Positions 45,876 through 54,124 of a DNA stretch of 55,807 nt are shown in pieces. Each line of letters starts with the position of its first letter. Positions within the stretch are counted from its first letter, which is position 1. The notes below the pieces were generated by a model. It searched no databases, was not told the origin of the DNA, and saw nothing but the letters and a program-made list of their open reading frames with translations. The position numbers and the translations under genes are program-made. The stretch covers positions 1 to 55,807 of the forward strand of contig CALCKW010000053.1 in assembly GCA_937965695.1 (NCBI GenBank), in the 5' to 3' direction. Source of the stretch: an uncultured Granulosicoccaceae bacterium. Its GTDB lineage: Bacteria > Pseudomonadota > Gammaproteobacteria > CALCKW01.

Positions 45876-48020
45876 CTAGGAAAAATGCTTGCCTTGCGCT
45901 GCGTATTCTCGGGCAATAGTGGGTGGTTCAAAGCGCTCGCCGTAGCGTTTTGCTAGTTCTTCGCATCGGTCAACAAAACGCTGCACGCCGTAGGTGTTTA
46001 CAAATTGCACGTAGCCGCCCGTCCACACGGGCGCGCCTATGCCAAAAATAGAACCGATATTTGCCTCAGGAACGCTGCGCAGTACGTTTTCCTCTAGGCA
46101 CTTCAGGGTCTCAATAAGTGCGCGGAACAACAGACGATCTTTGATGTCCTCGTCCGGCACTTCCACGGAGTCATCGCGCCAGCGTGCCAACCCGCCCCAG
46201 AGCTTTTTAGTTGAGTCATCGTAGTGATAAAAGCCACCGCCACCTTTGCGGCCTGGTCGATCTAATTCTTCAACCATGGTGCGTAAAAGTGCTCGTCCCT
46301 TGGGGCAAGGGTCTGTGCTTGCGTCGCGCAGTCCCATTTGAACCTGCGTATCGAAGATGTCCAGCGACAGCGACAAGCTGACTTCATCCTGTACCGTCAA
46401 CATACCTGCGGGCATACCTGTGGCGCGACCTAGGTTTTCAATCCGTACCGGAGAGAGTCCTTCTGCCACCATCTCCACGGCTTCTTCTATCTTGGTGCCA
46501 ATAGTGCGCGAGGTGTAAAAGCCCAAGCTGTCGTTCACCACCATGGGAGTCAGGCGAATTTGTTTGGCAAAATCTAAGGCCCGCGCCAATGTTTCGTCGT
46601 CGGTTTTTTCGCCCAGAACAATCTCCAGTAAGGGCATGCGATCAACCGGTGAGAAAAAATGCAGACCAATAAATTTATCGGGGCGCATACTGCCTTTAGC
46701 CAAACGGGTTATTGGTAAAGTTGACGTGTTTGATGCCCAAAACCCATTTTCGGGCAGTTGCGACTCGGTGTCTTGTAGCACTTGGTCTTTCAAATCAATG
46801 CGCTCGAACACCGCTTCGATGATTAAGTCGCAGCCTTGTAAATCCTGAGTGTTGTCTGTGACGCTGATGCGTGCCAAAACGGCATCTCGATCACTCTCGC
46901 GGGCAATTCCCTTGGCGATGCGCTTATCCATCACGGTAGCGCTGTAGCTCTTGCCGCGCTCGGCCGCTTCAAGGCTAAGGTCTTTTAAAACGACATCAAT
47001 ACCAGCTTTGGCCGAGACAAATGTAATGCCGCTGCCCATCATGCCAGCACCGACAACCCCGAGTTTTTGCACTTTGCTGGGCGGAATATCTTTTGGCCGA
47101 GCCATGCCACCGTTGACTTTATTGAGGTCAAAGAAAAATGCTGAAATCATGTTCTTGGTTTGAGGCATCGGAACGAGCTCAGCAAACTTTCGGCTCTCGA
47201 TACGCAGAGCAGTTTCCAAATCAAGTCGGCTGGCCTCGGCCACAAGATCTGTGATCATCGCGGCACCCGGCAACAAACCTCGGGTCTTTTTAAACAGCAG
47301 CGAAGAGGCGATCGCCAAGCGTGGCACATTGTGCGCTGCATTGGCGTCACCGCCCGGGATTTTATACCCCTGCCGGTCCCAAGGTTGTAAGGCGGCAGTA
47401 GGGTTGTCGGCGTGCGCCACTATCCAGCGGGTGGCAGCCGGCAACAGCTGCTCTATCGTGTCGACGGTTTCATCGATGATTCCTGCGGTCAGTGCCTTGT
47501 CTGGGCTGAGTTGCTTGCCCTCAAGTAACAATGGCATCGCCGCTTCCATGCCCAGTAGTTTCGTCATACGCACCACGCCACCACCACCGGGCAATAGCCC
47601 TAGGGTCACCTCTGGCAACCCCAATTTGACCTGCCGATCATTCCAAGCCAGTCGGTAATTACAGCACAGGCAGATCTCAAAGCCGCCACCCAATGCGGCA
47701 CCGTTTATCGCTGCAACAACCGGCACAGGTAGTTTTTCTAATCTGCGCATGTGGTGTTTGGTGGCTTCAACGCTGTCAAATAAAGCCTCTTCACTTCCGG
47801 GCTCTACCGAGACCAGCCAGTTCAGGTCACCGCCGGCAAAAAAAGTCTTTTTGGCTGAAGTCACAATAACGCCGCGCAAATTTTCTTCTGCCTCAAGTTT
47901 GTCGACAGCACCCGCGAGCAGGGGCACAAAATGCTGGTTCATGGCATTGACGGGTCCGTCCATGTCCATGGTGATCGTGACAATGTCCTGCGCGTCTTTT
48001 TGGTAGTTAAAAATTCCCAT
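45876..48020 (-). CDS. FadJ-like multifunctional enoyl-CoA hydratase / 3-hydroxyacyl-CoA dehydrogenase
   Basis: 714 residues. The N-terminal crotonase domain contains KTFFAGGDLNWLVS and INGAALGGGFEICLCCNYRL. The NAD-binding domain begins KLGVVGAGMMGSGITFVSAK (about residue 325). The 3HCDH domains follow, with GLHFFSPVDRMPLLEIV and NDSLGFYTSRT. It carries out hydration and dehydrogenation in fatty-acid beta-oxidation and is paired with a thiolase 12 bp upstream on the same strand. It lacks the long linker of FadB. Confidence 0.95.
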   Translation of the reverse strand: MGIFNYQKDAQDIVTITMDMDGPVNAMNQHFVPLLAGAVDKLEAEENLRGVIVTSAKKTFFAGGDLNWLVSVEPGSEEALFDSVEATKHHMRRLEKLPVPVVAAINGAALGGGFEICLCCNYRLAWNDRQVKLGLPEVTLGLLPGGGGVVRMTKLLGMEAAMPLLLEGKQLSPDKALTAGIIDETVDTIEQLLPAATRWIVAHADNPTAALQPWDRQGYKIPGGDANAAHNVPRLAIASSLLFKKTRGLLPGAAMITDLVAEASRLDLETALRIESRKFAELVPMPQTKNMISAFFFDLNKVNGGMARPKDIPPSKVQKLGVVGAGMMGSGITFVSAKAGIDVVLKDLSLEAAERGKSYSATVMDKRIAKGIARESDRDAVLARISVTDNTQDLQGCDLIIEAVFERIDLKDQVLQDTESQLPENGFWASNTSTLPITRLAKGSMRPDKFIGLHFFSPVDRMPLLEIVLGEKTDDETLARALDFAKQIRLTPMVVNDSLGFYTSRTIGTKIEEAVEMVAEGLSPVRIENLGRATGMPAGMLTVQDEVSLSLSLDIFDTQVQMGLRDASTDPCPKGRALLRTMVEELDRPGRKGGGGFYHYDDSTKKLWGGLARWRDDSVEVPDEDIKDRLLFRALIETLKCLEENVLRSVPEANIGSIFGIGAPVWTGGYVQFVNTYGVQRFVDRCEELAKRYGERFEPPTIAREYAAQGKHFS

Positions 48021-48032
48021 GGTACTGCTTCC

Positions 48033-49241
48033 TTAGACGCGTTCTATAAGTGTGGAGATACCCATGCCGCCACCCACACAAAGCGACAACATCCCGCGCT
48101 TGAGGCTGCGTCGTTCTAGCTCGTCTAACATGGTAGAGACAAGCATGGCGCCTGTTGCACCGAGTGGGTGGCCCATAGCGATTGCACCGCCGTTGACGTT
48201 AGTCACTTCGTGGTCAATGCCCAGATCGCGCATGTAGCGCATAGCGACAGCGGCAAACGCTTCATTGATTTCCCAGAGGTCAATGTCGCAAACGTTTAGT
48301 CCCGCCTTAGCTAAGCATTTTTTCGCTGCAGGTCCGGGGCCCGTCAACATAATCACGGGGTCACACGCCAGCACGGCGACCGCAACTATCCGACCGCGCG
48401 GCGTCAAGCCAATATCCTTGCCCGCCTGCTCGCTGCCGATCATCACTGCGGCTGCACCGTCGACAATTCCGCTGGAGTTACCCGGTGTGTGTACGTGTTC
48501 TATGCGTTCTACGTCGGGGTAGCGAGAGATTGCCATCTGGTCCATGCCCATCGCGGCCATTTTAGCAAAGGCTGGCTTTAGGCTCGCCAGTGTTTGCAAA
48601 CTGGTGTCAGCACGTATGTAGTCATCACGCTCCAAGATGGGCAGCCCGTTGTTGTCCACGACGGGAATGACCGAGCCGTCGAACCAGCCGTTGTCACGAG
48701 CCTGTGACGCGCGCCGCTGACTTTCCAGCGCATAGGCATCAACATCTTCTCGACGGTAGCCATCCAAGGTTGCAATCAGGTCGGCTCCGATACCCTGGGG
48801 TACTGAGCTGTGGTTGATCACAAATTCAGGGTCGGCAAACATTGGCCCACCGGCAGATCCAATCGGTACCCGAGACATGCTCTCTACGCCTCCAGCTACA
48901 ATTAAGTCCTCTTGCCCCGAGGAGACTTTGGCTGCAGCGATATTGACAGCCTCAAGCCCCGACGCGCAGAAACGATCGAGCTGAAAAGCGGGCACTGATT
49001 GATCCCAGTTGGCAAACTGGGTGGCAGCCTTGGCAATACATGAGCCTTGCTCGCTCACAGGTGCGGTGCAGCCTAAAATCACATCGTCGATACGAGCGGT
49101 GTCGAGGTCGTGCCGAGATTGAAGGCCCTTGAGCAAGCCCGCAGCCAAAGCTACCGGTTTGACTTCATTGAGGCTTCCTCCTGCTTTGCCCTTGGAGCGA
49201 GGTGTGCGCACGGCATCAAAGATATAGGCACTGTCGGGCAT
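48033..49241 (-). CDS. Acetyl-CoA C-acyltransferase (thiolase), FadA/FadI-like
   Basis: 402 residues. The nucleophile Cys is in [20 protein letters not shown] (about residue 90), the second motif is [20 protein letters not shown], and the proton-relay Cys is in SLCVGGGMG near the C-terminus. It cleaves 3-ketoacyl-CoA. As the first gene of a two-gene unit with the FadJ-like protein, it completes a beta-oxidation module. ATG 49241 begins [19 protein letters not shown]. Confidence 0.96.
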   Translation of the reverse strand: MPDSAYIFDAVRTPRSKGKAGGSLNEVKPVALAAGLLKGLQSRHDLDTARIDDVILGCTAPVSEQGSCIAKAATQFANWDQSVPAFQLDRFCASGLEAVNIAAAKVSSGQEDLIVAGGVESMSRVPIGSAGGPMFADPEFVINHSSVPQGIGADLIATLDGYRREDVDAYALESQRRASQARDNGWFDGSVIPVVDNNGLPILERDDYIRADTSLQTLASLKPAFAKMAAMGMDQMAISRYPDVERIEHVHTPGNSSGIVDGAAAVMIGSEQAGKDIGLTPRGRIVAVAVLACDPVIMLTGPGPAAKKCLAKAGLNVCDIDLWEINEAFAAVAMRYMRDLGIDHEVTNVNGGAIAMGHPLGATGAMLVSTMLDELERRSLKRGMLSLCVGGGMGISTLIERV

Positions 49242-49599
49242 CGGAGACCTCTGGTTTGGTTTGGACTGGTTGCAGGGTTAATTTGCCACGTAGGTGTTGC
49301 TGACGCAACGAATAAACGATATTCCCATCGTTTTTCTGCATAGCAAGAAATTAAAAAATCTACTAACTTAGATCTTCTCAAATTCCGAGCCACGCGAGAT
49401 GTTGTTTACATGGTGACTATAGAAACTTCACTCTACAAGATTAAGTGAGCTCTTCGATCTACTCTTACTTTTTTAAAATAATGTTGATGGTGCTTCACAA
49501 AATTGAATTGAGTCTGTTTTGTCTTGTGCCTGTAGATTTGTCTTGTACTTGGTGATGTGCAGAAGATTGCTGCTACTCCCACTGCCTCAATAGCGCCAT
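49242..49599. other. Intergenic region, AT-rich
   Basis: 358 bp between the thiolase start and the end of the kinase gene. It should hold the promoter of the thiolase/FadJ unit, on the minus strand. I see no gene, T-run terminator or repeat longer than a 5-bp hairpin. Base composition shifts towards AT here and stays so until about 51600. Confidence 0.55.
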
Positions 49600-50661
49600 C
49601 TAATTCCTGGGGTGCAATTTTTTAGAAACAACGGACTTCATATAGTTTTCATTTGCAAGGGCTTTTTCTGTGAAGTCAAATAGGCTTAGACATCGGTTTA
49701 GGTTTTGATTTTCGTAGGTCACTTTGTAGTAGATATTGTCATTCAGGTAATCTGTTAGTGCTCGTAGTCCATGCAGAAACGGCATTAGAACAACACCGTG
49801 AGGCAGTGATCTAATTTCCTGTTCGTCTAAAAAGTTTCCGTTGTGAGCCAACCCCTCAATAAATGCATTGAAGAGGGGTTTTTCAAAAGTGATTTTGTCG
49901 CAGTCCCGCTCATCCTCCGGAGCCGTGTTTACGATGGTTCGCACCGCGTCACCAAAATCAAAGTGGAAGTAACCGGCCATCAGTGTATCTAGATCGATCA
50001 AACAATGGGCCTTTTGCTTTTCACGGCAAAAGAGAATGTTGTTCAGTTTGGTGTCATTGTGACAAACACGTAGACGCGGCTGACTGTCCGTTTTTGTTGT
50101 TAGTCTTAGGAGCATTTTTTGCGAGAACAAAATAGCACTCATGGCTGTCTCTTTTTTTTCTTCGGTGGCACTTTCTATGGCTGAAAAAAATTGATCTCTG
50201 CGGTGCGCCAAATCGTGAAATTTTGGAATAGTTTCGAGATAGTTAGTTGGTCGTTCATTGGCTAATGAGATATGAAATTTTCCAATGATTCTACCTGCTT
50301 CAAAAGCGATGGCTGTTTCAGTTGTCGTATTATAAGTAGTGCTGTTGGCAATGAAGGTCATCAGGCGCCAATATTCCGAGTCATGCAAGACAAATTTGTT
50401 GCCCGACAAGGTATTTGTTAATCCAATTCGTGTGTAGTTGTCATCTCCTAACAAATCTAATGCTCTTTCGATATTTGCCATCAAGCCTTCAATGTCTGCG
50501 AAAACCTTGTGGTTAATGCACTGCAAGACATATAAAGCTTTGCCATTGGCAAACACTAAATAGGTGTCGTTGATGTAACCAGTTGTTATTGGTTTACACG
50601 AATAGAGTTTGTCCTCTACCTCAAAATATTTTAATATGCCTCGGATTTTTTCTTCAAGCAT
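49600..50661 (-). CDS. APH-fold sugar kinase-like protein (N-acetylhexosamine 1-kinase-like)
   Basis: 353 residues from ATG 50661 (GGAAATT just upstream); a TTG at 50670 is the alternative. The N-lobe KPITTGYINDTYLVFANGKA and YVLQCINHKVFADIEGLMAN resemble NahK-type anomeric kinases more than antibiotic kinases. The catalytic loop is VCHNDTKLNNILF, and metal site LIDLDTLMAGYFHFDFGDAV. It follows a nucleotidyltransferase by 12 bp. The likely reaction is phosphorylation of a sugar at C1, which the partner then activates to an NDP-sugar. The sugar is unknown. Confidence 0.75.
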   Translation of the reverse strand: MLEEKIRGILKYFEVEDKLYSCKPITTGYINDTYLVFANGKALYVLQCINHKVFADIEGLMANIERALDLLGDDNYTRIGLTNTLSGNKFVLHDSEYWRLMTFIANSTTYNTTTETAIAFEAGRIIGKFHISLANERPTNYLETIPKFHDLAHRRDQFFSAIESATEEKKETAMSAILFSQKMLLRLTTKTDSQPRLRVCHNDTKLNNILFCREKQKAHCLIDLDTLMAGYFHFDFGDAVRTIVNTAPEDERDCDKITFEKPLFNAFIEGLAHNGNFLDEQEIRSLPHGVVLMPFLHGLRALTDYLNDNIYYKVTYENQNLNRCLSLFDFTEKALANENYMKSVVSKKLHPRN

Positions 50662-50673
50662 AATTTCCAATGT

Positions 50674-51558
50674 CTACGGCCATAGAGGAGAAGGGTATGT
50701 GTTTTGTGCGCACAGTGTTTGCAGTTTATTCATGGCTCTTTTTTTGTCACTGGGATAGGTGACGCCAAACCAATCCCCTTGTGAAGGCACTAGCTTTACG
50801 TTTGCTTCACCAGATTGCAGCAGTTTCTGTATGGCTGTTGGCAGGTAGATTTCATCGGTTGCCATACGGTCTTTGTCTTGCAGGAACAAACGAAATTCAG
50901 ACTCAATTTTGTCGAAAATAGTTGGTTTGCAGACCCAAAAATTCATGCTGACTTGCTCGTCTCCTGAATAGGAGTTTCCGGAGAAGCGATCCAAAACATA
51001 GTCACGGCACTGCTCTAGTTCAAGCTGCTCATCAACGAAAGTTAGATTGTCACCTTCGGACAGACAAATTCCGCGCGAAACCGATCCGTGGTCTGACAGC
51101 GTGTCTTTTAGGGTGTAGCTGAGTAAAGCGTAATGGCTATCGCTGGCATGAGATTGGATGAACTTTGCCGCAACAGCGTAAGCGGATCTCCCATAAAAAT
51201 CGTCTGCATTAACAATAATAAACGGGGCATCGATAATGTGTCTGGCGCTCCAAACGGCATGTGCTGTGCCCCATGGTTTTTCACGATCGCCGTCAGAGCG
51301 AGTGCCATTTGGCAGGTCTTTTTTGTCTTGGGCTAACACATCTAGTCGAATGTTCTGAGCTAGCCTTTGACGTAGATAATTATCTAAAAAATCAACCCTG
51401 TCTTTTATTGTGATGACAACGATATGATCAAAACCACTTTTGATAGCGTCATACATGGCGAACTCCATAAGGAATTCACCTGTCGGACCAATTTTGTCAA
51501 ACTGTTTCAGTTTCCCATATCGGCTGCCACTTCCTGCAGCCATTAAGAGCATTATCAT
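50674..51558 (-). CDS. NTP-transferase (sugar-1-phosphate nucleotidyltransferase-like)
   Basis: 294 residues with a nucleotidyltransferase fold. The N-terminal nucleotide-binding motif LLMAAGSGSRYG is followed by KIGPTGEFLMEFAMYDAIKS, and the metal-binding Asp pair is in FIIVNADDFYG. PWGTAHAVWSARHII contributes the nucleotide pocket. It is first in a two-gene unit with a NahK-like kinase. The unit suggests a salvage route from free sugar to NDP-sugar. The base composition is more AT-rich than the surrounding genes, pointing to transfer. Confidence 0.82.
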   Translation of the reverse strand: MIMLLMAAGSGSRYGKLKQFDKIGPTGEFLMEFAMYDAIKSGFDHIVVITIKDRVDFLDNYLRQRLAQNIRLDVLAQDKKDLPNGTRSDGDREKPWGTAHAVWSARHIIDAPFIIVNADDFYGRSAYAVAAKFIQSHASDSHYALLSYTLKDTLSDHGSVSRGICLSEGDNLTFVDEQLELEQCRDYVLDRFSGNSYSGDEQVSMNFWVCKPTIFDKIESEFRLFLQDKDRMATDEIYLPTAIQKLLQSGEANVKLVPSQGDWFGVTYPSDKKRAMNKLQTLCAQNTYPSPLWP

Positions 51559-51644
51559 GTTTTTTACTTATACCACAGTAAATGAAATACAAGTATGGAG
51601 TGTATATGTTACTGGCACTGGGGTGATATGTCGCTAGGGGATTA

Positions 51645-52814
51645 TCAATGTACCAGCTGCTTTTGTAGTCCCTGTAGCATATTCAAGCAAGAAGCCAACT
51701 GCTCAATGGCAACAAACTCATCCGCCTTGTGCGCTTGCTCTATTGAACCGGGCCCGCAGACCACGACATCCATGCCTATACCCTGAAATGAGCCTGCCTC
51801 TGTACCATAGGCAACCGCGTCTACGCCGTTGCTGCCCGTCAAAGCACACACAATATCGCGGGCTTCATTTTCGTCTGCAGGTTGCAGCCCTTCTATCTGG
51901 CCGAGTATCTCTGTGTCGATAGCAGCGAGCGGGTTGACGGCGCGCATGGCAGGTAAAAGCTCTTCGTTTATATAAGCTTCAAGCTTGCTGTCGACAAATT
52001 GGTGATCAGATTTTTGCACGCTGCGAAAATCCCAATAAACGCTCGCTTGATCGGGAATAACATTGTTAGCGACACCGCCGTGCAATTGCCCCACGTTGAT
52101 GGTCGAGTAGGGCGGCTGGAAACGTGAATCTGCCGGTGCGCGTGCAACCAACTCTTGGCGAATTTCCATCAGGCGGCTAACGTAGCGCACCGCGTACTCA
52201 ACGGCGTTAACACCCTGAGCAGGCGCAGAGCTGTGGCCGGCAAGGCCCGTTATGCGGGTGCAGGTCATGCGTCCGCCTTTGTGTGCATCAATCACACCCA
52301 TGCTGGTGGGCTCGCCAACAATGGCCACGGCCGGCTGCAATTTCCTTTTTTGTAGGTCAAGCACCAACTGCTTGCCGCCCAGACAGCCGATTTCTTCATC
52401 GTAGGTAAAGGCAAAGTGCAGAGGCCGAGCGAGCTTTTTATGTTTAAGCAATGGCGCAATCGTGAGTGCTGCTGCGACAAAGCCTTTCATGTCGCAACTG
52501 CCACGCCCATACAAAAGCCCATTGTCTTGCCAAACGTTAAACGGGTCACGGCTCCAAGGTTGGCCCTCCACTGGCACCACATCAGTATGCCCCGACAACA
52601 CAATACCGCCATCGCCTTCAGGGCCCAGTGTGGCAAAAAGGTTGGCTTTCTTACCCGTCTCGTCGTGCCAAATCTCAACGTGTGCGCCGCAGTCTTCTAG
52701 CAATTGGGCCGCATAAGATATCAACGCCAGATTGCTCTCACTGGAAACCGTGGGGTAGGCAATCAAAGTCTGCAACGTATCGATGCAGCTGTCTAAAAGT
52801 AGTGCGTCGTTCAT
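51645..52814 (-). CDS. argE: Acetylornithine deacetylase
   Basis: 389 residues of the M20 metallopeptidase family; hydrolyses N-acetylornithine in arginine synthesis. Metal ligands lie in VLSGHTDVVPVEG, GRGSCDMKGFVAAAL, TYDEEIGCLGG and, near the C-terminus, CGPGSIEQAHKADEFV. The frame is open to 52973, but ATG 52814 (MNDALLLDSCIDTL), with GGAAG upstream, matches the family start. It is the last ordinary chromosomal gene before the cassette array. Confidence 0.9.
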   Translation of the reverse strand: MNDALLLDSCIDTLQTLIAYPTVSSESNLALISYAAQLLEDCGAHVEIWHDETGKKANLFATLGPEGDGGIVLSGHTDVVPVEGQPWSRDPFNVWQDNGLLYGRGSCDMKGFVAAALTIAPLLKHKKLARPLHFAFTYDEEIGCLGGKQLVLDLQKRKLQPAVAIVGEPTSMGVIDAHKGGRMTCTRITGLAGHSSAPAQGVNAVEYAVRYVSRLMEIRQELVARAPADSRFQPPYSTINVGQLHGGVANNVIPDQASVYWDFRSVQKSDHQFVDSKLEAYINEELLPAMRAVNPLAAIDTEILGQIEGLQPADENEARDIVCALTGSNGVDAVAYGTEAGSFQGIGMDVVVCGPGSIEQAHKADEFVAIEQLASCLNMLQGLQKQLVH

Positions 52815-53108
52815 GAATGGCTTCCAGCGCAAAAGTGAATAGCGCTCACTTTGACGGTATTCAGCGACCCTGACAAGTCCTGCTGTAATAATCGCTACCC
52901 ATAGTGGGGGCGCGGCGGTCTGTGCTCTGGGTGTAGAATGCGTGTGACGTGATATGAAACATGGCCACTTCAATTCTGGCTGCTAAGGTACTGATAGTTG
53001 ATGAAGTATTTTTCAAGCTGACGGTTGGAAAGGTTTCATATCAGACGTCGAGTTAAATTTACAACACCCGTTTTTCTGGTGTTGACCACAGTTATACGGG
53101 ATCAAGTC
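52815..53108. other. Region between argE and the first integron cassette gene
   Basis: About 294 bp. It must hold the argE promoter (minus strand) and the left boundary of the cassette array. I find no attC-like fold and no integron integrase. GAGTTAAAT at 53050-53058 resembles the GTTRRRY core and could be a degenerate recombination site, but no paired half-site is evident. Confidence 0.45.
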
Positions 53109-53552
53109 TTGAAACTAGACGATAAATGGAAGTCCGCATTGTTGATTTCTAGTGCGAGGGAAAGCACAGAGCAAGAAAGTGATTTTTTAGATCTCGTAGA
53201 TGCGGCTGATGAGAAAATTGACTTTGAAGTTGCGGTAGTCCTCTTGAAAACTTTCATTGCTAAGCCAGACTATGGAACCCAAGAAAGAGTTGTAAGTGTG
53301 CTTTCATCGGGAAGGCCAGAGATCGTGATCAAGGCGATTCTTCAAGAGCTTCCGCGTTTAGTTGCTGAAGCTTCTGAATGGGCCTTCGTTTTGATGGGAA
53401 CTGAGGTAGAGTTTAGACCTGCGTTAACTGCGAGACTTCTTCTCCAAGCAGAGGATGATGTGAAGAATGCGGCAAGTACTGTGTTGTGCCACGAAGAATT
53501 TCTTAGCTTATATCCAAATGCGCCTTATGTGATCCGAAATGGAAATGTATAA
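53109..53552 (+). CDS. Integron cassette gene 1: hypothetical, possible immunity protein
   Basis: 147 residues if read from TTG 53109; the frame is open from 53025, and GTG 53079 is another choice. All-helical, acidic: WKSALLISSARESTEQESDF, DFEVAVVLLKTFIAKPDYGT, ASEWAFVLMGTEVEFRPAL. The layout of short helices with a mid-protein W-A motif recalls Imm30-like immunity proteins and HEAT-type repeats, but I am not sure. The stop codon TAA falls in the first bases of attC 1, typical of a compact integron cassette. Confidence 0.65.
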   Translation: MKLDDKWKSALLISSARESTEQESDFLDLVDAADEKIDFEVAVVLLKTFIAKPDYGTQERVVSVLSSGRPEIVIKAILQELPRLVAEASEWAFVLMGTEVEFRPALTARLLLQAEDDVKNAASTVLCHEEFLSLYPNAPYVIRNGNV

Positions 53553-53618
53553 CCAGATGCTTCTGCAGAAATACAACTCGCTGGCGCTCGCGGATCTCTG
53601 CAGAGCATGGCGTTAGAT
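53548..53618 (+). other. Integron attC site 1
   Basis: The left part GTATAACC-A and right part GGCGTTAGAT form the outer R''/R' pair. The inner arms ATGCTTCTGCAGA (53557-53569) and TCTGCAGAGCAT (53597-53608) pair with one extra-helical T. The 25-nt terminal loop is CTGGCGCTCGCGG-centred. The core is G^TTAGAT at 53612-53618, with cleavage expected between 53612 and 53613. About 71 bp, within the usual attC size range. Confidence 0.85.
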
Positions 53619-53656
53619 GAAAATAATAAAAGAATTACGACAAGATCAGTAGATGG

Positions 53657-53974
53657 ATGAATAAAGTAAAGGAGTTTAGTCTACTAGTATTGGCGGTGTT
53701 GATTATGGCATTGCCTATAATATTTAGTGACAAGGTTCATGAGCTAGCAGATAGATATGTGTTTTCTGATCTGGATGACACACAAGTAATCGTCTTATGT
53801 GGTGCGTCCATGGGCTTGATGATTCTAGGGAGCTTTATCTGTTATCTGCAGGATAAGTCAAGAAAGAATATGTACTACTATTCGTTTCCATATATATGTT
53901 TTTTGCTCATATTCTTTTTAGTTCTCGTTGTCTCTGACTACTACGGACTAATAGCACCGTCATCAAAATGGTGA
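53657..53974 (+). CDS. Integron cassette gene 2: small three-segment membrane protein
   Basis: 105 residues with three hydrophobic segments: FSLLVLAVLIMALPIIFS (about 7-24), VIVLCGASMGLMILGSFICY (44-63) and FPYICFLLIFFLVLVVSDYY (76-95). No family recognised. It fills a 484-bp cassette (53613-54096) bounded by attC 1 and attC 2. Small hydrophobic proteins are frequent in cassette arrays; a toxin, immunity or stress role would be a guess. Confidence 0.75.
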   Translation: MNKVKEFSLLVLAVLIMALPIIFSDKVHELADRYVFSDLDDTQVIVLCGASMGLMILGSFICYLQDKSRKNMYYYSFPYICFLLIFFLVLVVSDYYGLIAPSSKW

Positions 53975-53985
53975 AATGTATGTCA

Positions 53986-54103
53986 TCTAACAAGTAAATC
54001 CAGTCGGACAATTCACGCGCTGTCAAAATTGCCATGCTCGCAGGCTCCCATTGTACGGCAATTTAGCCATCGCATGAATTGCCGCTGATTGAGGCGTTAG
54101 CAC
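53986..54103 (+). other. Integron attC site 2
   Basis: R''-side TCTAACAAG at 53986-53994 pairs with R'-side GGCGTTAGC at 54093-54101. The inner arm GGACAATTCACGCG pairs with CGCATGAATTGCC (54071-54083), leaving one extra-helical A, and further out AAAATTGCC (54025-54033) pairs with GGCAATTTA. The core is G^TTAGCA at 54096-54102. About 118 bp. The arm sequence GACAATT(C/T)ACGCG and TAACAAG are shared with attC 3, as in homogeneous chromosomal arrays. Confidence 0.9.
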
Positions 54104-54124
54104 ACAAATTAGCAGAGAGAGAGT

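Noticed and set aside
49280..49330. Short hairpin GTTGC-TGAC-GCAAC upstream of the thiolase gene
   Set aside because: A 5-bp stem is expected by chance at this length.
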